A stretch of 64,000 nucleotides of DNA, taken from the NCBI GenBank assembly GCA_016946835.1, contig JACVTC010000085.1, positions 441,001-505,000 of the forward strand. Direction: 5' to 3'. Position 1 is the stretch's first letter. Each line of letters opens with the position of its first letter. This stretch comes from Neocallimastix lanati (nom. inval.). Lineage: Eukaryota > Neocallimastigomycota > Neocallimastigomycetes > Neocallimastigales > Neocallimastigaceae. Position numbers and translations under genes: made by a program. Under the pieces are notes generated by a model, which searched no databases, was not told the DNA's origin, and saw only the letters and a program-made list of their open reading frames with translations. This document shows, piece by piece, positions 12,267-27,509 of this stretch.

Positions 12267-12675
12267 ATGATATATTTATTTTCTGTATAAATAATTTTTT
12301 CATATACTACATACATATGAACAACTCCACATATTATTGACCTTTTTTATATAACAATTTATTGTTTATTATTATAGCAAATTATAGTAAATTAATTTAT
12401 AGTAATCATTAATATATTTATCTATATATTATATATTGTTATTTACTTTAATATAATAATCGTTATAAAATAATTTTGGTGCTATATAAAAAATATAATA
12501 AAAATAAAAATTATAAAAAAGAATTAATTAATATTATTTAAAAAAATAAATTAAAATAAAAATATGTTAATAATATTGATTACTTGATCGTGCTGGTGCT
12601 GAATTTTCTTGTCTTGCTAAAATTCCAATTATATTAACTATATCTCCAACCAAGGCACTATTAACTAAATCTTCT

Positions 12676-12712
<37 letters not shown>

Positions 12713-14519
12713 AAATTTATGTTTTAGAATATTAATAATTAAAAAAAAAAAAAAAATTATTATTTTAATTCAAATTATTTTATATAAATTCTAGTTTTCT
12801 TATTATTTTTTCCTACCTTCAATAAAAATTGTACATGTATTATAATAGCAACCATTTTTTTCCAATACACTTAGCATTCCTTTTTGAATTACTTTTTATT
12901 TAATTAAATAATATTATCAATATTTATTTATACATTATTATATTAATTTTTATTAGTTTTTGCTTTAATATATATACAGTATAATAAAAAAATTTGTCTA
13001 TTTTATTATTTTATTTTTTTTTTTCTTTAATATAAATACAGTATAATAAAAGTTTATCTATTTTATTATTTTATTATTACATGTTCCAATTCTTTCTTCT
13101 ACAATTTCCTTTCTATGACGTTTACAATAAGTACATATATTATTTTCAATAAATTTCTTATCTCTAAATATATTTAGTTTAAGATGTTAATTATTATGTA
13201 TATTATATAATTATATATGGAAGTAATTAATACAATAAAAAAAATTTTTAATATATTTATTTAGTATATATATTACTAACACAGCATTTGGTAAAACTTC
13301 AATACCATTAGAAGTATATGAATAATTATAATTTTGATGGAGCATTTTTTTTTCATTATATCTCTTACAAGAAGGGTTATCACAAATAAATGTATAATAA
13401 TTTCTAAAAAAGAAAAAAAAATAATAAAAATAAAAATAAATTAATTTATGTAAAAAAAATTTATTAATAAAATATAATTATTTTAATTTAATGTTAAGTA
13501 AAAATATATATTAAAAAAAAAAAAAAAAAAAAAGTTACACAAAATATTCAGGTAAATATAATGCAGTAATAATTCCTTTTATATTATAAAACGAATTTTC
13601 ATGAATTATTGATAAACTTTGAAATAAAGGTTTCCATATTATATTTTTTAAATTCGAAATAACTGATCTAAATATATATAAATTTATTAATAAATATTAA
13701 AAAAAAAATTATTATTTATATTTAAAATAATGTGTTTATATAAATTAAATTAATTATATTAATATACATATCAGTAGACGGAATATTTTTGAAACGAATA
13801 TACAGTGTTAATTTTTTCTTTAAATTCATTATATTTGTATTAGTTTTAAAAAGATATGCTTCTAATAAAGTAAGAGTTGCGCATTCAAAATATTTTTTAA
13901 TATCATTTTTAAAACCTTGAATAATATCATTTCCAATTTTCACTTTGGATAATAAAATTTAAACAAGAAAATTATATTATAAAATTATTATAATATTTCT
14001 TTTATAAATTTTTATGATTTTAAAGTATTTATTTATTATTTTTCATTTGCTTTAAATATTTAATAATAAAAATTGAATACTATAAATAAAAATTTAATAA
14101 TAATTACTATCATAATTAGAAATATGATAAATATCAATGAGGAATGTAACGAAAAATTGATGGGAATTATGATCATTATATTGCTATTTATAATAATATA
14201 TATTATAATATATAATATTTAATATAATATAAATTTTTATATCAGTTTATTATATATGAAAAATATATAAAAATTAAAATAAAATCCTTTGAATTGATTT
14301 TTTAAACAAAAATAGTTATTTCTAATAACCTTTTTACTTTCATTTTTTTCAATAGCATTTCTAAAATATAGTAAATAAATTTAATATAATAAATAAATTA
14401 AATATATAAAAAGTTAATCCATCAAATTAAAATATTTTAGATTATTAAAAATTTAATGTTGATTCATACATTATATCCTCCTTATGATAATTTGTTATAT
14501 CTAAATTTTTGTAATACAT
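9066..14519 (-). CDS. MCM domain-containing protein 2 (MCMDC2)-like, 23 exons, ~715 aa
   Basis: Exons by eye, in transcript order: 14470-14519, 14330-14360, 14108-14183, 13768-13942, 13539-13667, 13281-13403, 13081-13163, 12817-12891, 12584-12676, 12447-12481, 12116-12203, 11838-11943, 11546-11710, 11301-11398, 11093-11179, 10821-10972, 10643-10677, 10347-10435, 10185-10234, 10043-10074, 9811-9906, 9366-9541, 9066-9169. All phases agree. In order, the product has an MCM N-terminal part, a zinc-ribbon-like pair (CDNPSC and CTYC, about residues 160-207) and an OB-fold segment (LVNSALVGDIVNIIGILA). A degenerate AAA+ region follows at about 355-520, then a helical C-terminus ending in the MCM-type NIAIVDDALVAIIIYEES. 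The Walker A lysine/serine and Walker B Asp-Glu are missing, as in MCMDC2, which acts in meiotic recombination in animals. Length is close to the animal protein. Symbol assigned by similarity from memory. Confidence 0.72.
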
Positions 14520-14625
14520 TTTTCATAAAATTTATGGATAAATAAAAATTTAAAAATTTAAAATTTTAAATTAGTAAGATTAAAAAAAAAAAATTAAATT
14601 AAATTATTATTTATTTTTTAATTTT

Positions 14626-15770
14626 TTATAATATACAGTTTTTAATTTTTTCGTATATTTCACTATTTAGTATATTTTCCATTATCCTTTTATCTTCTTC
14701 ATCATCAGAATCATAAAGAATATATTTATTATCATGTTTTTTTCTATAAGAATCATATAATCCTCCACTACTTGTAATTTGATTATTATTTTCTGCATCT
14801 ATAGGTTGACTTTCAGTATTTATTTTATTAATAGAGGAATCATTCTCATTTTCAATTTCATCAATCTCTGATTCATTATTTTCAACTTCATCCTCATTAT
14901 TTAAATATTGAGTAGCATTTTCGATTTCAGTTCTTTCACCTTCAGTTTCTTCTTTATTATTATTTAAAATTTGACTTACTTTTTCAATTTCATTTCCTTT
15001 TTCATTGAGTAATGTAATGGATATTTGATTGTCATTATCATCATTATGAGCAATTTCTTTACCTAAAATAGATGAGAGTAATACATTAAAATTTAATTTA
15101 ATAATAACCATATAAACCATTTAATAATTTTATTACCTTTATTAGATAGTTTTTGCTTTTTATTGTTTATTGTATCATTATTTTTTTCATTTTCCAATAG
15201 TTCTTTTTGTTTTAGTTTAGATTTTTCTTTCGATAAATTATCTGATGTGAGTTGGTCAGGAACTATTGTTTTATCTTGCTCATTTTCGTTTATTACATCA
15301 CTAAAAAAAGTGGATATTTCTTGTGAAAAAATTTCATTAAAATCCTTATTTAAATTGAATTCTTCAAATTCATTTTCAAAATCAAATTCATTCTATTTTT
15401 TTTTTTTTTTTTTATTTATTTTAGTATTTATTTATTTGTTATAGTATAATAAAAGTTTTATATTAATATAAATATTAATGAATATAAACATATAATTATT
15501 TAAATTTCTCTTCTTTATAACTAAATAATATATTATAGAAAATATTACAATAATATCTGAAGCTTTAATAATAATGTTCAGGTATTTTTGGGAATAATTT
15601 AAAATATTTATTGAATAAATTATTATATAGTTAGAGTTTGATATTTCAAATATATTAATATAGTATTAAAAATATATATTATATATTTAATATAGTCAAT
15701 AATTAATATAAATTTTACGTACATTGAAGTTCCTTTGATTGATTAAAGGTTTTGTTGAAAATACCTTCAT
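14626..15770 (-). CDS. Acidic low-complexity protein, three exons (~246 aa)
   Basis: Exons 15723-15770, 15137-15392 and 14626-15062 join in phase with GT/AG borders. I use the second of two close ATGs (15768-15770) because only that frame splices into the open frame of exon 2. The product is rich in Glu, Asp, Asn and Ser, with repeated EIEN/ENNE-like segments and a DSDDEEDKRIMENIL motif before the end. Coiled-coil or disordered character is likely; no domain is recognisable. It ends about 100 bases upstream of the MCMDC2-like gene on the same strand, so the two could be mistaken for one transcript, but it has its own stop codon. Confidence 0.55.
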
Positions 15771-17781
15771 TCATTTTTTTTTTTTTTTTTATAATATAGA
15801 ACAACTAATAAAATTCATTAGTATTTTTTAATGAATATTTTTTAAATAATAAATTATATTAATATTAAATAAAAATCAAATGAACATAAATAGCATTTAT
15901 ATACTTTTTTATTTATTTTTATGCCATTTTATTAAAATACAATATTGGCATAAATTTTATAAATTTTTATGCTTTTTATTTTTAATATTTTAAAAAAAAA
16001 TGATAAAAATTTGAATTTCATAGAACATATTTTGTCATAATTAAAATAAATAAATAAAAAAATAATAATAAATAATAATAATAATAATAATAAATAATAA
16101 ATAATAATAATAATAATAATAAATAATAAATAATAATAATAATAATAATAAATAATAAATAATATATAATAAATAATAAATAATAAATAATAAATAATAA
16201 ATAATAAATAATAAATAATAATAATAATAATAATAAATAATAAATAATATATAATAAATAATAAATAATAAATAATAAATAATAAATAATAAATAATAAA
16301 TAATAAATAATAAATAATAAATAATAAATAATAAATAATAATATTAAATAATAATAATATTTAATTTTAAAATAAGAAAGAAATTTGACTGATAAAAATA
16401 TCAAATTATTAACAGTAATAAATGAAGATCTTTTGTTTTAAAAGTGATAATTAAAAGTCTATATAAATTGTTTACTTATAATAAATATTTCATTATTTTA
16501 TTTATATTTAAATTAAACATATATTAATTAATTAGATAGGTAATTAAGGATATATTTCTATGATTTAATGTTAAGAGTAAATGTTATTTTATTTCCTTTA
16601 TTTGTTTTATTTTTTATTTCCTTTTCCATATACAAACTAAAGATAAACAAAATAGAAATTAAAAATTAACCTTTATTTTTTTTTTTTTATTATAATTTTT
16701 TTATATCATTAAAAATAAAATATAAAAAAATAAATATATAAATTTTTATTTTATTTTATTTTATTTTATTTAATTAATTTTTTATTTATTTTATTAATTA
16801 TTTATCCTTATTATTAAAAAATTCTCATCATGACTTGTTCTTTTTTTATGTAAAATAGGATTATACACTTTATGAAGGATTAATAACATAAACATTTATT
16901 CTTTTTATTATCATAATTATTTTATTAATAATTTTTATTATATTAATATTTATATTTATATTTCAATTTATTTTATAAATATGCATATAATAAAACTATG
17001 CATTAAATTATTTAATAATATTTAATTTTTTTTTTTTTTTTTTGAAAATACATTTAATGTTATATAAATATAAATCAAAATAAAATTAATGAAATTAATA
17101 TGTTATTAAGTTGATTAATATTTATTGTATGTGAAATAAATATAATAATAAAAATTTAATGTTATTTATGAATAAGAATAGTATAAATTAATATCATTTA
17201 ATTATTTATTATTATTATTAATATTTTATTGAATTTGATAAAACGTTATTCTATATTGCTTGCTATGCATTATTTTATTGTGTTTTACTTCTTTTTTTTT
17301 TTTTTTTTTTTTTTTTTTTGCAAGTATTTATATAATTTATTATATTTTTGAAAATGTAAAAATTTAAAAATTTAATAATAAAAAAAAAAAAAAAAAAAAA
17401 AAAAAAAGATAGTGAATAGTGATTTTTTTTTTTTTTTTTTTTAGTTGGTTTTTGTTGTTAAAATTAAATATTAATTTAAATAATTAAAAAGATATATATA
17501 TATATATATTTATTTTTAGGAAGTAATTAGATGTCATTAAATTAAATGTAAAATTAAAATTCATAGAAACGATTATAGTAAATATATTTAAAAATTTTAA
17601 TTAATTAATATTAAATATAAATACATTACTGTATTTATCTCTTTAATCAATTAATAAATTTTTAATATATATTTAATGTATATTTAAATGTCCATATTGA
17701 TTAGTACTTGTTATTATCATACATTTATTATGATTAATATATTCTATTTTCTATTTTTATTCTTTATTTTATTTTATTATA
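15771..17781. other. Intergenic AT-rich spacer with compound microsatellite
   Basis: It contains the TAA/TAAATAA repeat block listed separately and several poly-A/T runs (17293-17319, 17380-17407). No coding signal was seen on either strand. Confidence 0.6.
16060..16346. repeat. Compound (TAA)n/(TAAATAA)n repeat block
   Basis: Nearly pure AAT and AATAAAT units over about 285 bases. The long minus-strand open frame through it (Leu/Ile/Tyr only) is a by-product of the repeat. Confidence 0.9.
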
Positions 17782-18490
17782 TCATTCTGGACATTCTACT
17801 TCTCTTTTAATATTTGAGTTGCCAACATTGTCTGCGGTTGGTGTATTGTTAACCATTTCTAATAAGCTACTTATCTTTACACGATTATTTTCATCCGCAA
17901 AAAAGGTTTTAATTTGTTCATTTCTAATACCAGAAAGTATTTTTTCTAAACGATTGCTATCATTATCTAATAAATAACTACAAACAATTGCTAACATTTC
18001 TAATTTCCAGTTTTTTCTTTTGTTATATGGTCCTCTTTTAGTTCCTGTCTTTCTTGGTTTTCTTTCAATATCAACACAAGTCTGTTCTAAACCTCTCTAT
18101 TTTTGATTTTATATTATAAATTATTTTTTAAATAATTAATACATACTTTTTTTTTTTTATAATATATAAAAAGAAGAGATATACTATAATAATTATAATA
18201 TATAATTATAATATGTATATGACATTAAATAATTTAAATAAATATTTTATTTTTTTATTCATATGTACTCTAATACATCTTGGACAAGGTCTTGCATTGT
18301 CACATTTTTTACAAGCTTTTTGGCAATTTACTTTTATATTATGTATTTTTAAGAGTCAATTTAAAAAAAAAAAAAAAATGAATAATATATTTTAATATAC
18401 AAAATTTAAATAAATAATTATTTTACCACAAGCAACTTTAACTTGAGTTCTTTTCTTTTTTACTACTACTTCAGTAGTTGTGGTTGGCAT
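17782..18490 (-). CDS. Small Zn(II)2Cys6 binuclear-cluster transcription factor (~146 aa)
   Basis: Exons 18427-18490, 18269-18330 and 17782-18096 join in phase. After a basic leader (KKKRTQVKVA), cysteines at 21, 24, 31, 37, 40 and 49 follow the fungal spacing C-x2-C-x6-C-x5-C-x2-C-x8-C, binding two zinc ions, with an additional Cys at 28. A basic linker (RKPRKTGTKRGPYNKRKNW) comes right behind the cluster, as usual for DNA contacts. The rest is a short helical segment ending in KREVECPE. There is no room for the large fungal middle-homology domain. It is therefore a minimal, probably nuclear DNA-binding protein; its target is unknown. A Zn2Cys6 cluster is an essentially fungal feature and supports the taxonomic call. 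Confidence 0.85.
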
Positions 18491-18516
18491 TGTTTTTATA
18501 TTAATATTTGAAATAT

Positions 18517-18548
<32 letters not shown>

Positions 18549-19050
18549 TACAATAGTTATAACTATTATATTAAATAACTTTTTCAAAGATAGTATTAAT
18601 TATATTTTTTTTTATTATATATTAAAAAGTAATATATATATTTTTTAAATTTATTATTATTACTATTACTTTTAATATTTTTACTATTATATATAAATAA
18701 TTATATTTATATAAAAGTATTTTAAATTAGAATACTTTTTTAACAAAAATTAAAATATAATTATTTTTATTGATAGATATTATTACTTATCTCTAAAAAT
18801 AAAAATATTATTTTTGTTTTTTAATTGTAATTATAATTACAATTATAAAAATTATTCTTATGTCTAACGAAAAATAAATATAAAAAAAAAAATAAAAAAA
18901 ATAAAAATAAAAATATATATAAAAAAAATAAAAAATATATATATAAATAAAAATATATATATATATATATAAAAAAAAAAAAAAAAAAAAAAGAACTTGT
19001 ATTTTAAAAAATGTATTTAATATTTATCATTTTATTATTATTATTTATTA

Positions 19051-19132
<82 letters not shown>

Positions 19133-22100
19133 TTTTATTTTATTATATATTATAATTTCAAAATCAATTTTTTTATATTCATTTTTTCCTCAATGGAATT
19201 AAAATATTTCGATAGAAATATATATTATTAGAATTTATTCTAATGTATTGAATTTTAATTTGTATTTGATAAGAAGGTTTACTATGGAATTGAATGTTAA
19301 ATATAATTAATTTAATTCATCATATATATGAATTTAAAGTAATATATATAAATATAGGTATTATAAAGTTTATTATTTAATAATTATTTTTTATTATGAT
19401 TCATTTGGAAGTTAAAAAATTACTAAATACTATTAATATTAATTATAATAATCGATATATAAATAAATATTAATTTCTTTTTTTAAACATAAAAAATATT
19501 ATTACTATTTTTTTTTTTTTTTTATGTTCTAAAAATTAACACAAGTATCTATAAAATTTTAAATTTTATTATTTAAACATATATATATAATAATACTTTT
19601 AAAATTCATTTCTTTGATATATCTATATTGAACATTTTAGTTTTCATGTTCATGAGAATATGACCATTTAAATCTTTCTTTAGTGACGGAGTTTTAATCA
19701 GCGAATCAATTTATAGTATTAGATTGGTAAAAATAGATTTTATTATTAGACCATATAAGAGAAAATGTAATACAATAATTAAATAATATTATTAAATAAT
19801 AATATTAAATGATAATATTATATAATAATAAAAATAGTAAGATAATATTAAATAATAAAATAACAATAATATATAATAATAAATAAATAATAATAAATAA
19901 TAATAAATAATAATAAATAAATAATAATAAATAATAATAAATAATAATAATAATTAATAAATAAATTATAATAAATAATAATTAATAAATAATATGTAAT
20001 AAATAATATTAAAAAGCAATAATTAATAATAATAAATATTATATATTAATCAGAGAAATATAATAAATTAAAATAATTATAAAAAAGTATTTAATAAGTT
20101 TTTAAATTTTAAAAATTTATTGAATATATTATTTTTCATTATAAATATTAATTGTGTATAATATATATATTTTTATTAAAAAGTTTCTGAAAATGTAGTG
20201 TATTATTAAAAATTTATTATTATTTATTGAATATATATAATATTTTTTTTTACATAAATAATTATATATATATAATATAGTAATGTAATAAATGAGTAGT
20301 ATTTCATGATCTAAGAACTTTATAACCTTGAACAAGTTGAAAGTCTCAAAGATTATAGAAACAAAACGAAATGATATTAAAATATGTGGCATTTTTGTTT
20401 TAACAAATATATTTCTACTGGGTCAATAGATCTTTAATTGAATGATATATAGAATAATGCACAATTGAAAATAAGTTATTTTAAGAAGTGATATAAAACA
20501 AATATGTGAAGTAACATATTTGTATATATAATAATAATAATTAAACATTAAATTTATATCTTTATGATAATAATTATTTTGTTTTATTTTATTTCAATAT
20601 GTATTATTATAATTATAATAATTATAATACTTTAATTCATATAAAATTTATATAGTTCTATATATTAGAATATATAATCAATATATTACCTCTTTCATAT
20701 AAATAGATTAAATTATTTGTATTAGGAATAGAGGACTCTCTTGTAAAATTTTAAGAATTAGAATTATTATTTTAATTGTACGAATATTATAATTTTATTA
20801 TTAAAAAAACTCACTGCTTATGAATTATTGCATATAAAAGTCCCTCATATCATGATAGATATCATATGTAACATCCAGCATATCATAATTAATCACGTGA
20901 TACTATTAATTAACACATAAATTAAACAAATAAAGTGAACTTTAAGACCAGAAAGATACACTTTACATATATAAATTAATATATATTATATATATTTATT
21001 ATTATTTTTTTTTTTTTTATTTAAATATACAATTATTGAAATTGAACTGGAAATGTGATTTCATAAATACCGTGCTTAATTATTTAAAGCAATTAAATTA
21101 TAATAAATACATGTATTTAGTAATTATGACTGATAAAAGAATAAATATTTTAATATTTAATATATATTAAGTATATTTATATAATTCTAGTATTTTTAAA
21201 AATAAAAAGACAATAGTTTTATGAATAAATAAAAATTTATAAAGGGTGGAAAAAATTAAATAGCAATCTAGAGTTAATACTGAGATTAGTTATAAAAAAA
21301 ATTATTAAACTCTCAGAAAATTTCAAAAAATGGACATTTATTAATATAATTATAGTATCATGTTAGTATTTATCAGCAGTACTTGATATTATACTTAAAA
21401 TAAAGAAATAAAAAGAACCACCATCTTATTTATATTTTAATAAAATATTTTAGAAATCTTAAATTTAGAAAATATATAACTCTTTCTACTTTAAAAGTAG
21501 AACACGAAAATATGAGATTGAAACTTTTTATTAGAAAAAACTTTTTAAAAGAAAAACTTTTTTGAAAATATTTATATCTACAATAAATCATGTAAAATCA
21601 TTAATTCTATAAACTCCATAAATGTGAAAAAAAAAAAAAAAATAAATTTTATAAATATTGAATAAAACAGAATAATTGGTAGTTCATTAATTAAAAGTAC
21701 TTCAGGACTGGAAATATTTCATTTATTTAATTTTTGATAATTAAAAAAAATTTTTTATTAATAAAAGTTTAACAAAAATAATTATATATGAATTAAATTT
21801 ATAATTTTCTTATTATTAAAAACACTATTTAAATTTTAATAAGATTTATTAATTATATTTATAAAAAAAATAATAAATAATGAAAATAATTATTAAATAA
21901 TAGGTTAATATATTGAGTAAATAGTAAAATAATATCTTCTAACTATACTTTTATACATTGTATATTGTTAAATATTTTATAATCTTAATATTTTGTTAAT
22001 TGAAAAAAAAAAAAATTCTAAAAAAAAATAATAGAAATAAAATTATTTTATCAGATTGTTGTTGTACTAAAAGTTTTATTATAGTAATTAATAAAAACTA

Positions 22101-22921
22101 AAGTTTAATAAAATACATGTGTGTATTTTTTTAATATATTTCAATTTTTTATTAAAAAATGTTAAAAACTTTTATTTTTTTTTTTTAAAAAAAAAAAAAA
22201 ATAGGAAAAAAGGAAAAATCTTTATCATAGATTACATTTGACAAAATTTAAGTTTCAACAAAAATTAAAAAGTAAATTTTTTTATTATATTTCATAAAAT
22301 ACTAATAATAGTTATTTAATCAATCTTTATATTAATATTTTATCTATTTATTTACCATTAAATTATATATTTTAATATTTTGTTTAAATTATACTACTTT
22401 TAAGATTAAATAATTCCAAAGGATTTTTCATTTAATTTTATAAAAATTATATAATATTTTCTATTATGTATGCTTTATATATATATATTAAAAGAAAAAG
22501 TCATTTTAATTATGTTCCATAAATAAAACAAATATTATTTACAATATATATATTTTATTATTTAATTTATTATTATATTCAATTAATATTAATAAAAAAA
22601 ATATTGTATGAAACATAGATAAAAAAAAAAATAAAGATAATAAAAAAGATATAAATACTCTTCCATAATTTTTTTATCTCTTTATATATATATTTATAAT
22701 ACACAACTAATTTAATTATATTAATAAATGCTTTAAAAAATTCAAAGAATATTTTTTAAAAATAATTTTAACTGCTTTAAATATTAAAAAAAAAAAAAAA
22801 AAAAAGGTTTAATAAATTATATCTTTAAATTTTAGTTAATTTTTTTTTTTTTTAACATTAATTCTTTTTTTTTTTTTTTAAGTATTTTTGGAATTCTGGA
22901 TATAGATTAATAACTAATTAA

Positions 22922-22956
<35 letters not shown>

Positions 22957-24003
22957 AAGTATCCATTATTTTATAAAAAGTAATTATAACATATTTTTAA
23001 GTTGAATATACATAAATATTAACTAATCATGAAATTATCACATTTCAAAAAATTATAATTATTAAAGTTTTTTTTTTTTTTACCTTTTTTTTTTTTTTAT
23101 TTTTTTTATTTTTTTTTATAAGGAGTATTATCCATATTTCATTTTATATTATAAAATTAAATTTTTCATTGTATGAAAAATATTTTTACTAATAATAAGC
23201 TTTCTCTTGTCATATAAATATTTATAATTAAATAATAAAAAGAATAAAAATATAAATAAATAAATAAATAAATAAATTTTATATTTATTTAATAAATAAA
23301 ATAAGAATAAATAAAAGATAAATAAATATATGATAGATAAATAAATGATAAATAACTAAATAAATAATTAATTATTTAAATAAAGAATAAAAAAAATTTT
23401 ATAATTCTTATTAACATATTAAATTATTCAATATTATATATTAGATATTTCATAAATAATTAATAATAGTAAAAATATAAAAATATACTAATAAATAAAT
23501 ATATTTATAATATATCTAAAGGAGACAAAATAAATATAAATATAAATATAAAAATAAAAATAAAAATAAAATAAATATACATAATAAATATAATAAAAAG
23601 TTAATCTTTTAGTAAGTTTGTAAAAATTCTCAATAATATTGAACAAATTATTGAGAAAATATAATTTATATATGTACTTCAATGTTAAAATTTAATATAA
23701 TTAATAAAAAACGACTTAAATAACAATATCCATACAATAAAAAAATTAAAAATTACAATAACAATATTTATTGAAGAAGAGGAAATTTATAATAATAAAA
23801 ATAAAAATAAAAATAAAATAAAAAAAAAAAAAAAAAAAAAAAAAAGAAAAAAAGAAAAGGATAATAAAGAAAAAGAAATATAATTTTAAATTTTGAATTA
23901 TTGATTTAAAAAAGAATTGAATAATAATCAATAAACTTTTTATATCATAATTTAATAATTTAAAAAATATAACATCAAAATTTTAAAAATATAATATAAA
24001 AAA
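18491..24003. other. Long divergent intergenic region, no gene seen
   Basis: About 5.5 kb between the Zn2Cys6 gene (leftward) and PAN3 (rightward). It contains TTA/ATT tracts (about 19030-19140), AAT-rich stretches (19770-20060), poly-T runs (22923-22955) and some more complex sequence at about 20680-21740, without an open frame or recognisable RNA. All open frames here are Tyr/Ile/Phe/Leu strings from repeats. It must hold two divergent promoters, but none can be defined. Confidence 0.55.
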
Positions 24004-24487
24004 ATGAGCACAAATACTCCACCACCAAATACTAATGCTAATGGAAATGATAATAGTACACCAACAAATTCCTCATCTTTACCTCGAACACCAAAAAGCG
24101 GTAATAAAAATAGAACATGTAGAAATGTAATTATTCATGGATATTGTAAATATGAACATAGTGGATGTGAATTTAATCATGATTTATCAACAGTAAGTAT
24201 TTATAATATTTCTTTATGTTATAATAAAAATAAATAAATAAATAAATAATAACAATAATAACAATAATAACAATAATTTTAAACGAAATTAAGAATAAAT
24301 AAAAATTGAAGCATAGATATAAAGACATAAATAAATAATATAAAATAGTAATTTTAACAATATAAAAATGTTAATTTCTTTAATTAATATATATAATAAA
24401 ACTCAAATAAATTATATAATGTATTTTATTTATACTTTAACATAACAATTTTTTTTTTTTTTTTTTTTTTTTTTGTTTAAAAAAATA

Positions 24488-24528
<41 letters not shown>

Positions 24529-25005
24529 TTTAAAATAAAATCATAATTTATATTAATTATTAATAATAATGAATTTGATAAATGATAAATATAAAAATTT
24601 ACTTAACAAAATCTTTTGATACAAATAAAAATGCATAATTATTAATATAATTTTGATTAGTAAAATGTATAAATATAAATAACAATATATTTATTTGTAT
24701 AAGAAATAATTTTAAAAAATATTTTTAATAATGTTAAAACCAATGAATATTATATTATATTAATAGTGTCAAAAAAATCAGTGTCATATAATATTTAGAA
24801 ATGTATACATAATTATTAACATTTTATTGAAATTATATGTATAAACTTAAAAAATAATTTAAATTTATATATTATTAAACATTAATTAAATATTTTAAAA
24901 TTCATATTCTTAGAACAGACCTTCCCCAGGAAGTCCTGAAGTGTATGAATATATATTTGTTATATTTAAAATAGGATAATAGTATTTTATATATATCGTA
25001 AAATT

Positions 25006-25038
<33 letters not shown>

Positions 25039-25198
25039 TATCTATATATAAAATAAAAAAAAAATTTTTAAAGTAAATCAAAACTTCGTGTTGATTCACC
25101 AATATTTAATCCATCCAGTTTTCGTACAATGGATTCATTATCAATGAATCCTGCTACTACTTATTGTAAATATCTAATAAACTATCGAGCTTTGGAAA

Positions 25199-25248
<50 letters not shown>

Positions 25249-26109
25249 CGATTACAATAATTATTTCTTTTAAAAAATGAAAAAAAAAAAAAATATTTTA
25301 AAATGAATTTTAAATTATAAGTAATTTTTTAACATTAAAAAATATTAATGAGAATTATTATATATTTAATTTTATTTTAAATATTTTATAATTATAAATT
25401 TAAAGCACCACAAAATCCATATTATCCACCTCCAGTTGATAGTACATATCTTGGAGATATGTATGTATTAATAGCTTTTAAATTATCTAATTTTAGAAAA
25501 AGAGAAATATTAGAATATAAACTATGTAAAGTTGTGTTAATAATGAATTATAATTTTGCAATCATTATATAATATATATATCTAATGTTTTAAAAAGAAA
25601 TACATCATATGGTTATTATGGTAATCAACCTGCTTTTATTCCACCAATGAATGCAATGAACGGTTATGGTTATAATGGTGCAGGTGGCATGCCAGCAGTA
25701 AATATTTGTTTTATTCTTATTTTTTAATATATGATTTTCTCTTTTTAAATTTTAATGTTGATATTCATAAATATATAAATGTTAAATAATTATAAAAAAA
25801 TAACAATTAAAAATAATATATTCGTACATTTTAGATTCCACCTTTGAATAATATCAATAATTATTACTTATCAGCTCAAATACAAGATCCAACAAGACAA
25901 ATGGATTCACCAATATCTCCTATATTACCTTTAAATACCAAAATTGCACCTTCACAACCTGTAATTATAATAATAATTGTTAAATAAAAATATTAATAAA
26001 AAATAAAAATTTAATAATAATAATAATAATAAAAGTAATAATAATAATAATAATAATAAAAATAGTAATAATAATAATAATAATAAAAATAGTAATAATA
26101 ATAATAAAA

Positions 26110-26154
<45 letters not shown>

Positions 26155-26231
26155 TAATAATAATAATAATAATAAAAGTAATAATAATAATAATAATATA
26201 ATAATAATAATAATAATAATAAAAGTAATAA

Positions 26232-26279
<48 letters not shown>

Positions 26280-27318
26280 TTTATAATAATATATTTTTAA
26301 ATTTATTGTATTATTATACTAAAAAATTATATATATATTTCTTTATTTATTTATTATATTATTGATTATTATAATTATTATATTAATTACATATATTATT
26401 TATATTAAAAAAAAGCTTCAATACCATTTATATACATCACCATTATTACCACATATGAGTAGTACACAAAATCAAAGAACAATTCATTCATTTTTCATAC
26501 CTGATAAATTACGTGAAGAACTTCAAAAAAGGAATGAAGCAATTACTCATGTATTGAATTCAGATTGTAAATATATATATAAAATTGTTTGGCAAAAACA
26601 AATGACAAATATAAAAATTAATTTATATATAAACCAATTTTAAATACTAATTTGAATATTTTAATAAATTTATTAAATTAATATATATATATATATATTA
26701 ATTTATTTATAAATATTACATCATATATATACACATATTAATATAATATTTCTATAATTTTATTATATTTTATATAATGCTATAATTTTTAAAACTTAAT
26801 TCATATTATAATATTTTCATTATAAATATTGTTGATAAATAATGTTAAAATAAATTTTTTAACAATATATATATATATATTCTTTAACATAAATGTCAAT
26901 ATTGTAATTTCAAAATTTTAATTTTAACTAGCACCTGAATATCAAAATTTCCCTAAAGAATTACATATTTATCATTCATTTAATATTATAAAGGAATCAG
27001 AAAAATCTACAAAAACATTTGGTTATCCTACCTCTGTTTATAAGTCCATAAGTTCAGTTGATGGAAAGGCATATGCATTAAGACGTGTAGAAGGTTATAG
27101 ATTAGCAAATGAAATGGCTATGAAAAGTATTGAAAATTGGAGAAGAATTAATCACAGTAATATTGTATCCCTTAAGGAAGCTTTCACTACTAAAGCATTT
27201 GGAGATCATTGTAAATATATACATATATACTTATATATATTTAAAATAATAATTTAAATAAAGTTTAAAAATAAAATAATATATATTTTGTCATTTATTA
27301 TATATTTAATATTAATGA

Positions 27319-27364
<46 letters not shown>

Positions 27365-27459
27365 ATTATTGTATATTAAAATCAAAATAATATTTTATAT
27401 TAACAAAACAATTAACAAAATAAATATCAAAATAAATATAAAACAAACTAACAAATAAA

Positions 27460-27509
<50 letters not shown>

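Noticed and set aside
15163-15444. Plus-strand Ser/Phe-rich ORF
   Set aside because: Antisense of exon 2 of the acidic protein gene.
16018-16404. 128-codon minus-strand ORF of Ile/Leu/Tyr
   Set aside because: It is generated by the TAA/TAAATAA repeat block and has no coding features.
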